A stretch of DNA of 64,000 nt from Catalimonadaceae bacterium JC749 (GTDB lineage Bacteria > Bacteroidota > Bacteroidia > Cytophagales > Cyclobacteriaceae): NCBI GenBank assembly GCA_021730635.1, contig JAJNNC010000007.1:381000-444999 (forward strand), read 5' to 3'. How positions within the stretch are numbered: the first letter of the stretch is position 1; each line of letters starts with the position of its first letter. Below, piece after piece: positions 8,736 to 16,636 of this stretch. Both the position numbers and the translations under genes were made by a program. Below the pieces are notes generated by a model. That model ran no database searches. It was not told the origin of the DNA and saw nothing but the letters and a program-made list of their open reading frames with translations.

Positions 8736-9890
8736 TCAATTAATATCTTCACTATTGTTCAGTTTTTCGATGGCGGCCTGCAGGCTGTCTTTATTGAGTT
8801 TATCGGGCGCTTCCTCAAAGGCCATTTTAGCATATTTCAGCGCCTTTTTGTAATCGCCTACGGCAGAGTAGCCCCGTGCCAACCCGACATTGACCGGCCA
8901 GGTATCCGGATACTTTTTCGCGTTCAACAAAAAGACTTCCAAGGCTTTTTCTTTTTCCCCCTGTCCTAGCAACTGCCGTCCGTAGGCATGGATCAACAGA
9001 GGATTGGCCGTAGGATGGTTGATGGCCTGCTGCATCACTTTCTCGCTTTCCTCTTTCTGACCCAGCTTATCCAGCAACTGCCCTTTGGTTTGTAAGGTGG
9101 TGAAGTTGGCTTCTCCAATAAAAGGCATACTCACCGCGTTTTCCGCCCATTGCAGACCTTCTTCCAGGTGGGTGTCGTTCATCAGACAATACTGGGCAGC
9201 GGCATTCCATCCCTGCCAGGTAAAGCCGGTAGCCGATTGGAGTTCTTTCCGCATATTGTCTACATACAGCGAAGCCATATCGGGTACTTTCACCGTGAAA
9301 GGCACTTTCTTATTTTCCCAGCACAGCGCCACAGTGGTCTGGTCCGGCTGCCGGTCAATAAACTCATAGGTGAGCCATTCGTGGTATTCCGATTCTTCCG
9401 GCTTCACTTCTACGCGGAGAGCGTCTTCTTTTTCATCGTAATAATAGCTGCCCCAGGCTGTGGAATTGTTAGAAAGGATGAGCGTCCAGGGATCGTTTTC
9501 TTCCACAATCATATGCAGGCCATAGGTGCCGGCTTTCAGCGGTTGGTCATTGACAAGCACGTCATGAGAAAAGGTAATGGTCGTGTTCTCATTAGAACCG
9601 GCACGCCAGGGAGCAGGCCGACGGTCGCCAAAACCCAGGTCTGTCAGGCCATAAGGCACCAGTTCACCCCAGATATGCCCTGTACGATCGGTGCCTTCGG
9701 GAGCGGTCACGTTCGGACTATTGTAAGTGAGGGTGACATACGCCAGCCGTCCCATATATTGCGTAACAACGCTTTTCTGATTATCTCCACTGGGTGGTAA
9801 GGTCACGGAACCCTGCGCCAGTACAGCAGAGGAAAGCAGGAAAGCTCCCAGCCATAAGCAGGAAGTAAGAGCGTATAAATGACGTTTCAT
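8736..9890 (-). CDS. DUF2911 and TPR domain secreted protein
   Basis: A 384-residue protein. Residues 1-25 are a Sec signal peptide ending in VLAQ. Residues about 30-190 match the DUF2911 layout (GRLAYVTLTYNSPNV, GELVPYGLTD, WRAGSNENTTITFSHDV, LKAGTYGLHMI, then NDPWTLILSNN and WGSYYYDEKEDALRV), a beta-rich domain common in Bacteroidota. Residues about 215-380 are helical and contain tetratricopeptide-like repeats (GLQWAENAVS, EKVMQQAINHPTANPLLIHAYG, ALEVFLLNAKKYPDTWPVNVGLARGYSAVGDYKKALKYAKMAFE). The role is unknown; periplasmic or surface-located by its signal. It is monocistronic, with a terminator at 8660-8686. Confidence 0.85.
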   Translation of the reverse strand: MKRHLYALTSCLWLGAFLLSSAVLAQGSVTLPPSGDNQKSVVTQYMGRLAYVTLTYNSPNVTAPEGTDRTGHIWGELVPYGLTDLGFGDRRPAPWRAGSNENTTITFSHDVLVNDQPLKAGTYGLHMIVEENDPWTLILSNNSTAWGSYYYDEKEDALRVEVKPEESEYHEWLTYEFIDRQPDQTTVALCWENKKVPFTVKVPDMASLYVDNMRKELQSATGFTWQGWNAAAQYCLMNDTHLEEGLQWAENAVSMPFIGEANFTTLQTKGQLLDKLGQKEESEKVMQQAINHPTANPLLIHAYGRQLLGQGEKEKALEVFLLNAKKYPDTWPVNVGLARGYSAVGDYKKALKYAKMAFEEAPDKLNKDSLQAAIEKLNNSEDIN

Positions 9891-10341
9891 AGGTAAGGTA
9901 TTTAAGGGTTAATCTTATTTAAAAATAAAGCTTTTTCAGAAAGAATCTTCATATAACGCGCTGAGAGAAGTGCTCCAACCATAAAAATCACGTAAATGAG
10001 GGGAGAGATTGAAAGTTGAATGAGGAAATGTTAAATGCTGAATGAGAGAGTATTGAATGTGAGGGTAGGTTGCATACTCAGGTTCATTGTATTGTATTTT
10101 CTCTGGTTGGGAAAGATGACAGACGCCAGTTATAAAGCCCAAGGAACAATTTATGTTTTCATAACAGGTTTACACACCGGAAATTACAGAAAGCAGAAAA
10201 GCTGAAGGATACCATACACTTTCCTAATCATTACAAAAAAGTTGATAAAAATAGCAGAAAAGGTTACACAATATTGTGCAAATTTTACTTACCTTTAAGG
10301 TATTACCTCATCCGTTAACCCCAACTAAAACCTTCGACGCT
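9891..10341. other. Intergenic region with degenerate TTGAATG repeats
   Basis: About 450 bp without a convincing gene. Positions 10010-10072 contain three or four imperfect direct copies of a TTGAATGAG-like unit spaced 13-23 nt apart. The remainder should hold the divergent promoters of the DUF2911 gene (minus) and the outer-membrane barrel gene (plus); no clean -33/-7 pair is visible for either. Confidence 0.4.
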
Positions 10342-10932
10342 ATGAAAAACAACCTTTCATTTTATGGGATATGTATCATTCTGTTCTGGAGTACATCCGT
10401 GGCAGCACAAGATGTAAACTTTGGCTTGAAAGCAGGCTTGAACTTTGCCAACATTTATGGCGATGATAGTGACGGCAACATGAAAGCAGGGTTGGTAGTA
10501 GGGGGCCTTGCTAAGTTTGCTGTTACAGAAACTTTTGCTTTTCAACCGGAAATACTCTATTCCCAACAAGGTACTAAAGGAGAAGAAGATGGCGCCTCTG
10601 TAAAATTCAAAAATGATTATCTGATGATCCCCCTAATGGCTAAAATGTATGTATCCCCTGACTTTAATATACAGATAGGACCACAAATCGGTTTTTTGTT
10701 GAGCGCTAAAATTAAAGGAGAAAGTGGAGGTGTAGAAGCCTCTGTGGATGTGAAAGAATTATACAAAAAAACAGATTTTGGAATCAATGCCGGTGTAGAG
10801 TATGAATCAGAGATCGGTGTATTGGTCAATGCCCGTTTTGGTTTGGGACTTACAAATGTGATTGACGAAGACAATGGAGATATTAACTCTAAAAATTCAG
10901 CGATCCAATTAACGGTAGGGTATATTTTTTAG
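10342..10932 (+). CDS. Outer-membrane beta-barrel protein (PorT-like)
   Basis: A 196-residue protein. I chose the ATG at 10342 because it begins a good signal peptide (MKNNLSFYGICIILFWSTSVAAQ); an upstream in-frame GTG would put 22 non-signal residues in front. The mature part alternates aromatic and polar strands (FGLKAGLNFANIYG, AGLVVGGLAKF, FAFQPEILYSQQGTKG, YLMIPLMAKMYV, IQIGPQIGFLLSAKI, FGINAGVEYES, VLVNARFGLGLTNV, IQLTVGYIF) and ends in an aromatic residue, as eight-stranded Bacteroidota outer-membrane barrels of the PorT family do. The function is unknown. The gene is monocistronic, convergent with the cupin gene, with a large hairpin between them. Confidence 0.8.
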   Translation: MKNNLSFYGICIILFWSTSVAAQDVNFGLKAGLNFANIYGDDSDGNMKAGLVVGGLAKFAVTETFAFQPEILYSQQGTKGEEDGASVKFKNDYLMIPLMAKMYVSPDFNIQIGPQIGFLLSAKIKGESGGVEASVDVKELYKKTDFGINAGVEYESEIGVLVNARFGLGLTNVIDEDNGDINSKNSAIQLTVGYIF

Positions 10933-10962
10933 CCACTGACAGCGTTATGATGAATAGATGGG

Positions 10963-11027
10963 CAGAAGGTTACATGATTGAAGTTAGAGGTTGGTACTTC
11001 TCAATTCTTCATTCTTGTAGCCTTCTG
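10963..11027. repeat. Large imperfect hairpin between convergent genes
   Basis: Arms 10963-10983 and 11007-11027 are inverted copies matching at 18 of 21 positions, and pairing may continue inward. It lies between the stops of two convergent genes (10932 and 11075). No T-run follows, so it may be a bidirectional transcription barrier or an intergenic REP-like element. Confidence 0.55.
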
Positions 11028-11074
11028 TTCTTTTATCTTATCATCTCTTGCTAATGCTCCATCCATCACTGACG

Positions 11075-11431
11075 TTACTTTACCTCAACTAAATAAACCT
11101 TTGCAGGCTTATTGCCATTGTTGATAACCATGTGCGTTTCTGCTTCACTCCAAAATGCGGTTCCTGCTTTCAAATCAAAATCCTGTGTTTTCCCATCATC
11201 CATTATCAGCCTTGCCTTGGCATCTGTAAGAAAAATGGAAAGATGGGCAGGGTGAGTATGCTTTCCCTTACCGCAAACATCCTTCCTTGGTGTGCTGACA
11301 TACGATGTAACCTTTACTTTGTCATTCTCAAGCATCACTTGAATGGTATCTGACACGTCACTGATTGCCTGGCTTCTTCCGCATACTGAAATGCCTAATA
11401 AGCACCATGCTGCTAACAATAATCGTTTCAT
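11075..11431 (-). CDS. Secreted cupin-like small protein
   Basis: A 118-residue protein starting at the ATG at 11431, which begins a signal peptide (MKRLLLAAWCLLGISVCGRSQA); the upstream extension has only a TTG start. The mature part is a short beta-barrel of cupin character: NDKVKVTSYVSTP, GKGKHTHPAHLSIFLTDAKARLIMDDGK, DLKAGTAFWSEAETHMVINNGNKPAKVYLVEVK. H-T-H-P-A-H and E-T-H resemble cupin metal ligands. No substrate can be proposed. It lies next to the AraC regulator gene in the same direction (202 nt gap), so the regulator may act on it. Confidence 0.65.
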   Translation of the reverse strand: MKRLLLAAWCLLGISVCGRSQAISDVSDTIQVMLENDKVKVTSYVSTPRKDVCGKGKHTHPAHLSIFLTDAKARLIMDDGKTQDFDLKAGTAFWSEAETHMVINNGNKPAKVYLVEVK

Positions 11432-11633
11432 ACAATAAGATTTTATGGTGAATACTATTATCCCCTCAAAAATATTTTGAACAGACAATTCTTGTTTTTC
11501 TTAAAGGCTCAAAATTTTTTCTTTCAGGAACAGTTCTCTCCTGATGAACAACTGTTTTGTATTGGATTATTGATCGGGTAGGAAGGACCATCAGCTTTGG
11601 CGCTACTAAAAGTATCCACAGACAGACAGTGCT

Positions 11634-12512
11634 TTAATCCAAGAAACTGGTCTTATTTTTACGATATTGAAGGGGAGAGAGACCATACTTCTCTTTAAAA
11701 ATCCGGCTGAAATGAGATATATTTTCAAATCCACTTTCGTAGGTTATCTCACTGATATTTTTTTTGCTGGTATCTAAAAGCACTTTTGCATATTCAAGTC
11801 TTTGATGGGTAAGCCATTTGCCGGGAGAAGTATGATAATATTCATGAAACTCTCTTTTAAAAGATGCTACACTGCGCTGTGCGATACGGGCGAACTCTTC
11901 AATGGATAAATGAAACGTGTAGTTGGCTTCCATGATCTGCCACAACGGGGTTTTATATTGATCAATGATACTGTTAACATAGGCGAGCAAATCGGCATTG
12001 GCAGGATCGGAAAAAATATTGAACAGTAGTTCTTTGAATTTTAGTTCGAGCAAACTTTCAGCAGGCGGTGTTTTTTGTGTAAAGTAAGGAACCATGCCGT
12101 AAAAAAAAGCGTGGGTGGTGTCGTTCACGTTTATTGACATCAACATATCGGTAGGCGGAGGCGGTAGATTTTTTAAAGGCAAATACTGCCTGTACTCTCG
12201 GAATACCTGTTGTAAAAAATGATCCTGAAAATAAAAGGCTAACACCTCCCAGCCTAAAAAATCATCCCTTTCCTGGTTAAAGGCTGTCTTACGAACAAAC
12301 AAGCAGGAGTTATCGGTAAGCGTCCATGATTTTTCCTTATGACGGAATGTTTTTTTACCCCTGAACGTATAAGTAATTAAATTATAGTGGATAAACAGAT
12401 TGACCTGCTTTTCAACCTGTGGACATTGATAATATACAAAAAGCATGTCTTTCACAGCAAGCTGTTTAATGATATCCGGATGAGTAACCATAAACTCATA
12501 ATTGTTGTACAT
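11634..12512 (-). CDS. AraC-family transcriptional regulator
   Basis: A 292-residue regulator. The N-terminal 170 residues form a beta-rich sensing domain typical of AraC proteins (QVNLFIHYNLITYTFRGKKTFRH, WTLTDNSCLFVRKTAFNQER). The C-terminal 100 residues carry the two helix-turn-helix motifs: LSIEEFARIAQRSVASFKREF and then NISEITYESGFENISHFSR, followed by the EKYGLSPLQYRK signature. The ligand and targets are unknown. The downstream cupin gene on the same strand is the nearest candidate target. Confidence 0.88.
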   Translation of the reverse strand: MYNNYEFMVTHPDIIKQLAVKDMLFVYYQCPQVEKQVNLFIHYNLITYTFRGKKTFRHKEKSWTLTDNSCLFVRKTAFNQERDDFLGWEVLAFYFQDHFLQQVFREYRQYLPLKNLPPPPTDMLMSINVNDTTHAFFYGMVPYFTQKTPPAESLLELKFKELLFNIFSDPANADLLAYVNSIIDQYKTPLWQIMEANYTFHLSIEEFARIAQRSVASFKREFHEYYHTSPGKWLTHQRLEYAKVLLDTSKKNISEITYESGFENISHFSRIFKEKYGLSPLQYRKNKTSFLD

Positions 12513-12818
12513 GCCAGAGAATTTGGGAGTATAGTACTACCTGAAAGTTAATCATTCAGCTCCACTGTTATTCTGTCAATAGCCGTTATTATTTTTCCCG
12601 CTTCAATCAGTAGCGACAGTACCGATATATGGGTCAACACCATCTTTGAGTAACGCTGACTGAGTCTCAGGACCTTGTATTGAAACAAATTTTTGTATCC
12701 GGGACATGCCGATAGATTACATGTATTATTTTCTCAATCAGGCTGCGATCTGTCCTTTTGAAACAATTGCTGCCAGGTAATCTCAATTACATATTCCGGA
12801 TAGGCTTTATCACCTGCA
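12513..12818. other. Intergenic region with a possible gene remnant
   Basis: About 300 bp. On the minus strand, 12734-12822 encodes an open stretch of about 29 codons of normal composition (including AYPEYVIEITWQQLF) that lies in a different frame from the DUF6090 gene and overlaps its stop. It could be a remnant or a frameshifted tail. No other signal was seen. Confidence 0.3.
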
Positions 12819-13589
12819 TCACTTGTCTGTTTCCGCCTCTATTAATTGTAATATGATATCAATTTCTTCTAACAGGGGTTTGTAATGGGAAGCTTCCGTC
12901 ATCATGCCTGTCAGAATAAACATCAGCAAATTATTCTCAAATTCCCGGGACTCCAATATACCCAGATTACTGACCTCCTCTTTGCTTTTAGCCAATCCCA
13001 TTTCTCTGGTTGAAATCTCTGAATGATCAAGGATGGTTCTTACGCTATTCGTATTAGTTCTGAATAAATCCAGCACTCTCTCACGCTGTTCGCGAAGCCC
13101 CCTCTCTTGTCGATTAATACTTTGAATAATCGACTCCCAAGCGGTTAAATGCATCCTTAATGCTGTATTTGAAATATCTTTCAAGCCTCCTGAACTGATC
13201 AGTTCATTCAGCAAGGAGTTATTAGGATTATAATTGATCTCATAGGAAAATGCATGATAGAGTAACGCTGACAATTGCTTTTCATCTGGCTGGCTGTTTT
13301 CATCATTGATAAAACCTGCTATTTTTTTTGACGATTCATAATTCAATTGATTGACCTCCATAAGATTCTCCAGTTTTGTTTTACTCTGCTCAAACTCATG
13401 CTGTAACCCTGCTAAATAGAATTGTTCTTTTTTTCTGATGAGCCTATCCTGATTCCAATTGTTAATACCCAAGGCAATGAGAATCCCGATTACAATCAGG
13501 ATGATTTCTCCAACAGCATATACCAGGTATTTTGTGAATTTATTTTCAGTCAGAAACTGTCTTCTGGTTTTTCGCAGTAAACTTATCAT
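12819..13589 (-). CDS. DUF6090 family membrane protein
   Basis: A 256-residue protein beginning MISLLRKTRRQFLTENKFTK followed by one transmembrane helix, VGEIILIVIGILIALGINNW, and a charged sequence (NQDRLIRKKEQF). That N-terminal arrangement is the signature of the Bacteroidota DUF6090 family. The rest is mostly helical with a predicted coiled coil around residues 145-175 (SINRQERGLREQRERVLDLF). The function is unknown; members usually occur in multiple copies per genome. No operon partner is evident; 437 bp of empty sequence lies upstream. Confidence 0.75.
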   Translation of the reverse strand: MISLLRKTRRQFLTENKFTKYLVYAVGEIILIVIGILIALGINNWNQDRLIRKKEQFYLAGLQHEFEQSKTKLENLMEVNQLNYESSKKIAGFINDENSQPDEKQLSALLYHAFSYEINYNPNNSLLNELISSGGLKDISNTALRMHLTAWESIIQSINRQERGLREQRERVLDLFRTNTNSVRTILDHSEISTREMGLAKSKEEVSNLGILESREFENNLLMFILTGMMTEASHYKPLLEEIDIILQLIEAETDK

Positions 13590-14026
13590 CTTGTCAATTT
13601 AATTCGTAAAGGCGAACTACGGGACGCTAGCGATGCCTGGCGTTGATACATTGAATATAAGGACTTTAACGGTCATTATACAAGTGTTTGTCAATATTTG
13701 CGCCCTGCGCAGATCAGTATCAAAGGGTGAAGACATCCTTTAGCCGACTGCCTTCCGTTTTAGAGTATCAGACAGCTTGATTGTCTACATGAAGTAGGCA
13801 AAGCATTTCCACACCCAAATTACCGAGGGTACGGTAGGCAAATACCTTATGCCCGGTATTTTGCCAGTATCGTTTTCTGCTGAACTTTGTCATGTTTGCC
13901 CCTAACGCCTAAACTATAGAACATCGCCGTGAATACGCTTAGATCATCTTTTAAGCGGATTATCTATTCATAAAGACTTTCATTGATCAATAAACAATCA
14001 TTACCCAAAACCCTAATCTTTACATT
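13590..14026. other. Intergenic region without a recognised gene
   Basis: About 440 bp between divergent genes. The only structure noted is a 13-nt sequence at 13812-13824 whose exact inverted copy lies at 14706-14718, so the pair brackets the cytochrome gene. The region should also hold the promoters of the DUF6090 and cytochrome genes; none is clear. Confidence 0.35.
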
Positions 14027-14659
14027 ATGAAACACCCTATTTTTGAATACATCCTGGCGCTGGGAATCATCAGCAGCGGGCTGGTTTCCTGCACGCAGTC
14101 TGCTTCCCGGGAAACGAAACAAGCGAGCCTCACGACGGAGAGCCAAACGGCCAGTAAACCGGTATCCTACAGCCAGGAGCAGGTACTTCGTGGAGAATAC
14201 CTGGTCACGATCATGGATTGTGATGCCTGCCACTCGCCCAAAGTAATGGGGGCACTGGGACCCGAACCCGATCCTGATCGACGGTTGTCCGGACATCCTC
14301 AGAACGAAATGCCTCTTCCCCCGATCGACACTACTTTGATTGGCCCTTGGATCATGTTCAACACCCACGGCACGGCCATAGCAGGCCCCTGGGGCGTATC
14401 CTTTACAGCCAACCTTACGTCGGACCCTACCGGTATCGGCAACTGGACCGAGGAGCAGTTTACCCGGGCCTTGCGTGAGGGAAAATACAAAGGACTGGCC
14501 AACAACCGGGATATACTGCCACCCATGCCCTGGCCGGCGTATTCCCAACTGTCAGACGAAGATCTGGTGGCTATTTTAGCGTTTCTGAAATCCACCAAGC
14601 CTGTGAAGAACGTACCACCACCCCCTATGGCGTTAAAAGATTTAAATTCGGGCTCATAA
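14027..14659 (+). CDS. Mono-haem cytochrome c lipoprotein
   Basis: A 210-residue lipoprotein: a hydrophobic N-terminus ending in a lipobox (SSGLVSC, Cys22), a Ser/Thr/Gln-rich linker, then a class I cytochrome c fold. The haem-binding CDACH motif is at residues 65-69, and the distal Met is probably in LPPMPWPAYSQLSDEDLVAILAFLKST, the usual Met loop followed by the C-terminal helix. The gap of about 110 residues between motif and Met loop contains an insert (HPQNEMPLPP to GIGNWTEEQF). Such cytochromes often accompany membrane dehydrogenases, but none is adjacent; the electron partner is unknown. A 13-bp inverted repeat brackets the gene. Confidence 0.85.
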   Translation: MKHPIFEYILALGIISSGLVSCTQSASRETKQASLTTESQTASKPVSYSQEQVLRGEYLVTIMDCDACHSPKVMGALGPEPDPDRRLSGHPQNEMPLPPIDTTLIGPWIMFNTHGTAIAGPWGVSFTANLTSDPTGIGNWTEEQFTRALREGKYKGLANNRDILPPMPWPAYSQLSDEDLVAILAFLKSTKPVKNVPPPPMALKDLNSGS

Positions 14660-14780
14660 AGCATGCTGTGCTCCCTTCATCATCTCATCTGGATTACCTA
14701 TGCCGGGTAATTTGGGTGAGATCATGGAGCAGGCGATGGTTCTTTTCATAGATCAGCCTAGTTTAAGACGGTATAATATT

Positions 14781-14788
14781 TACTTTTG
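14781..14788 (+). promoter_or_regulatory. -7 promoter element for the hydrolase gene
   Basis: TACTTTTG, a perfect TAnnTTTG match, about 55 nt upstream of the ATG at 14843. A partial -33 (GTTTA) lies about 18-20 nt further upstream. Confidence 0.45.
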
Positions 14789-14842
14789 TACTGTCACTTA
14801 ACTTAAAACCTGCGGAGCGGTAGGTGGACTGCTTCCTGATTT

Positions 14843-15850
14843 ATGAGAAAAAGAGTTTGGATTCCGTTAGCGATCCTTGCCCTGCTGATTTTTACCTATT
14901 TTGTAGGTCCGGTCCCAGAAGATCCTGTGTACTCACCCCATTGGCCCAACATACCCACCCCCTTAAGCGAATTACAGGAATATATTGAAAATACCGAGCA
15001 GTCGCAACCGGTGCGAGCTGATAACCAGGCCCGTATTCTCTGGCATCACGATACGCCAATGGTCACCGAATACAGTGTGGTATATCTCCACGGCTTTGCC
15101 GGTAGCTACCGCGATGGCTTTCCCCTCAACGTGCAGGTAGCCGACACCTTTGGTGCTAACCTGTATCTCTCCCGCTGGGCGGGTCACGGACTGGAACCTC
15201 CGGCTTCGTTGCAGTATTTCTCACCCGAAGCTGCCTGGGAATCGGCCAAAGAAGCTCTGGCCATCGGTCGGCGGATTGGCCGGAAGGTGATTATCCTGAG
15301 CACGTCTACCGGCGGTACGCTGGCTATCAAGCTGGCAGCCACCTATCCGGACTCGGTGTTTGCCCTGATCAATATGTCACCGAACATTCGCGACGATGCC
15401 TTTGGAGCGTTTTTATTGAACTCGCCCTGGGGGTACGAGATTGCCCGTTTGGTTTCGCTGGGCGACCACTATAAGGTGAAACATGAAGAAGCCCTGGCCC
15501 GGCAGTACTGGGATACGATTTATCCGGCACAAGCCCTGGTTGACTTGCAGGTGTTGGTAGAGTCTACCATGCAGCCGGCTACCTATGAAAAGGTTAGCTG
15601 CCCGGTACTGACGCTTTACTATCACAAAAACTTTCTGGAAGAAGACGAGCGTGTGGCAATAGAGCGTTACCCCGAAGTACACGAGGCATTTTCGACACCC
15701 AACTCCTTGCTCCAACTCCTGGCATTGGATAAGCCCGGCACTCACTTTATCGGCAGTGCCATCAAATCCAAGGATTGGAAAACCGCCCGGGATGAGATTA
15801 TCCAATTCTGCCAAAAGACCCTGGGCATGAAAACTGTGCGTAACGAATAA
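14843..15850 (+). CDS. Alpha/beta hydrolase with N-terminal membrane anchor
   Basis: A 335-residue protein. Residues 5-22 are a single hydrophobic segment with no cleavage site, suggesting a membrane anchor with the catalytic domain outside. The hydrolase fold starts near residue 75: VVYLHGFAGSYRDGFP gives the oxyanion-hole HG, LSTSTGGTL is the nucleophile elbow with Ser155 in an S-x-S-x-G context, and GTHFIG near residue 301 supplies the catalytic His. The elbow has Ser instead of the usual Gly two residues before the nucleophile, a known variation. Substrate unknown; lipase or esterase activity is plausible. It is the last gene before the cassette-like region. Confidence 0.8.
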   Translation: MRKRVWIPLAILALLIFTYFVGPVPEDPVYSPHWPNIPTPLSELQEYIENTEQSQPVRADNQARILWHHDTPMVTEYSVVYLHGFAGSYRDGFPLNVQVADTFGANLYLSRWAGHGLEPPASLQYFSPEAAWESAKEALAIGRRIGRKVIILSTSTGGTLAIKLAATYPDSVFALINMSPNIRDDAFGAFLLNSPWGYEIARLVSLGDHYKVKHEEALARQYWDTIYPAQALVDLQVLVESTMQPATYEKVSCPVLTLYYHKNFLEEDERVAIERYPEVHEAFSTPNSLLQLLALDKPGTHFIGSAIKSKDWKTARDEIIQFCQKTLGMKTVRNE

Positions 15851-15885
15851 CCCTTGGGCAGGCATTTATTATTCTATAATCGTAT

Positions 15886-15910
15886 GCATTGTTGGCGGTT
15901 TGGGCTTTTT
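15886..15910. repeat. Cassette boundary site A
   Basis: A GTTGGC-centred sequence followed by a T-run. It resembles site B (16603-16636): both read TATGC, a few bases, ATTGTTGGC and a T-rich end. The pair brackets the GNAT gene. No function is proven. Confidence 0.4.
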
Positions 15911-15918
15911 GATTTATT

Positions 15919-16563
15919 CTAAAACTGAATCGTGGTCTCACACCTTAATGATTCTACCCAGGAGGCAGGAGGTTCTACTATCTTTAAATGGTCAAAGTCT
16001 TTCTTTGGCATAAACGCTTTGAGGATGGGTAAGTACTCTTCTATATCATTACGCCTGTTACCGAATTGTTTACCTGCCAGCAGTTTAAATCCAAAATCAG
16101 CATATAATTTAATGGCACGAAAACTTCCAGGTTGTGTATGCAGGTAAACAGGGTAATCTTCTTTGGTAAACCTTTGCATGATAATGGATAACAAGGCTCT
16201 TCCAATGCCTTTGCCTTCGTAGCTTTTTAAGGTCTTAAACCAATGTATGGTATTGAATTTTCCATAAGCTTTCCAGGAAGCACAGGTAGCGACCGGCCTA
16301 TCCTCTGGATCACAAACGAAAAGCGTATTTGTAAAAAACAGATCTTGATGCTCGCCATAGGTTTCCGTAAAGAAATTAGTCATAAACGCATCATATTCCT
16401 TAGCTAATGCTTCACTATCGAAAGGGAAGGTTTTCCAGATGTCAAGTTCGTCAGGCCGGCACGATCTTACCCCGTAGCTCTCAGGTAGAGGCGTCAGGGC
16501 ATGCTCATCAAGCTGCTCACACATCATAAACACATTCAAGTCCGGTATCTCTTCTTCTTTCAT
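15919..16563 (-). CDS. GNAT-family N-acetyltransferase
   Basis: A 214-residue protein. The acetyl-CoA binding core is seen at about residues 120-150: IHWFKTLKSYEGKGIGRALLSIIMQRF, with the Q/R-x-x-G-x-G/A equivalent YEGKGIG. It is followed by PVYLHTQPGSFRAIKLYADFGFKLLAG, the beta5-alpha4 region common in GNATs. The acceptor is unknown. It is on the minus strand and bounded by the related short sites A and B, as expected for a mobile single-gene cassette; GNATs are frequent cargo of integron-type arrays. Its only link to the neighbouring defence-like genes is position. Confidence 0.85.
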   Translation of the reverse strand: MKEEEIPDLNVFMMCEQLDEHALTPLPESYGVRSCRPDELDIWKTFPFDSEALAKEYDAFMTNFFTETYGEHQDLFFTNTLFVCDPEDRPVATCASWKAYGKFNTIHWFKTLKSYEGKGIGRALLSIIMQRFTKEDYPVYLHTQPGSFRAIKLYADFGFKLLAGKQFGNRRNDIEEYLPILKAFMPKKDFDHLKIVEPPASWVESLRCETTIQF

Positions 16564-16602
16564 CGCTGTTTCATCTTTAAATTTAGCCTTTCATATTCAT
16601 AA

Positions 16603-16636
16603 GCTATGCGTATTGTTGGCAACAATGCTTTTTTAT
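16603..16636. repeat. Cassette boundary site B (hairpin)
   Basis: Contains the perfect hairpin ATTGTT-GGC-AACAAT inside GCGT...GC flanks and a T-run on the plus strand. Related to site A and placed between the GNAT and ATPase genes; its right end overlaps the ATPase stop codon region. No plus-strand gene precedes it, so it is not an ordinary terminator. Confidence 0.45.

Noticed and set aside
9936..10142. 68-codon minus-strand frame in the intergenic region
   Set aside because: It overlaps the TTGAATG repeats and has no protein-like features.
16603..16636. Site B as an ordinary rho-independent terminator
   Set aside because: The T-run lies on the plus strand, but both neighbouring genes are on the minus strand.
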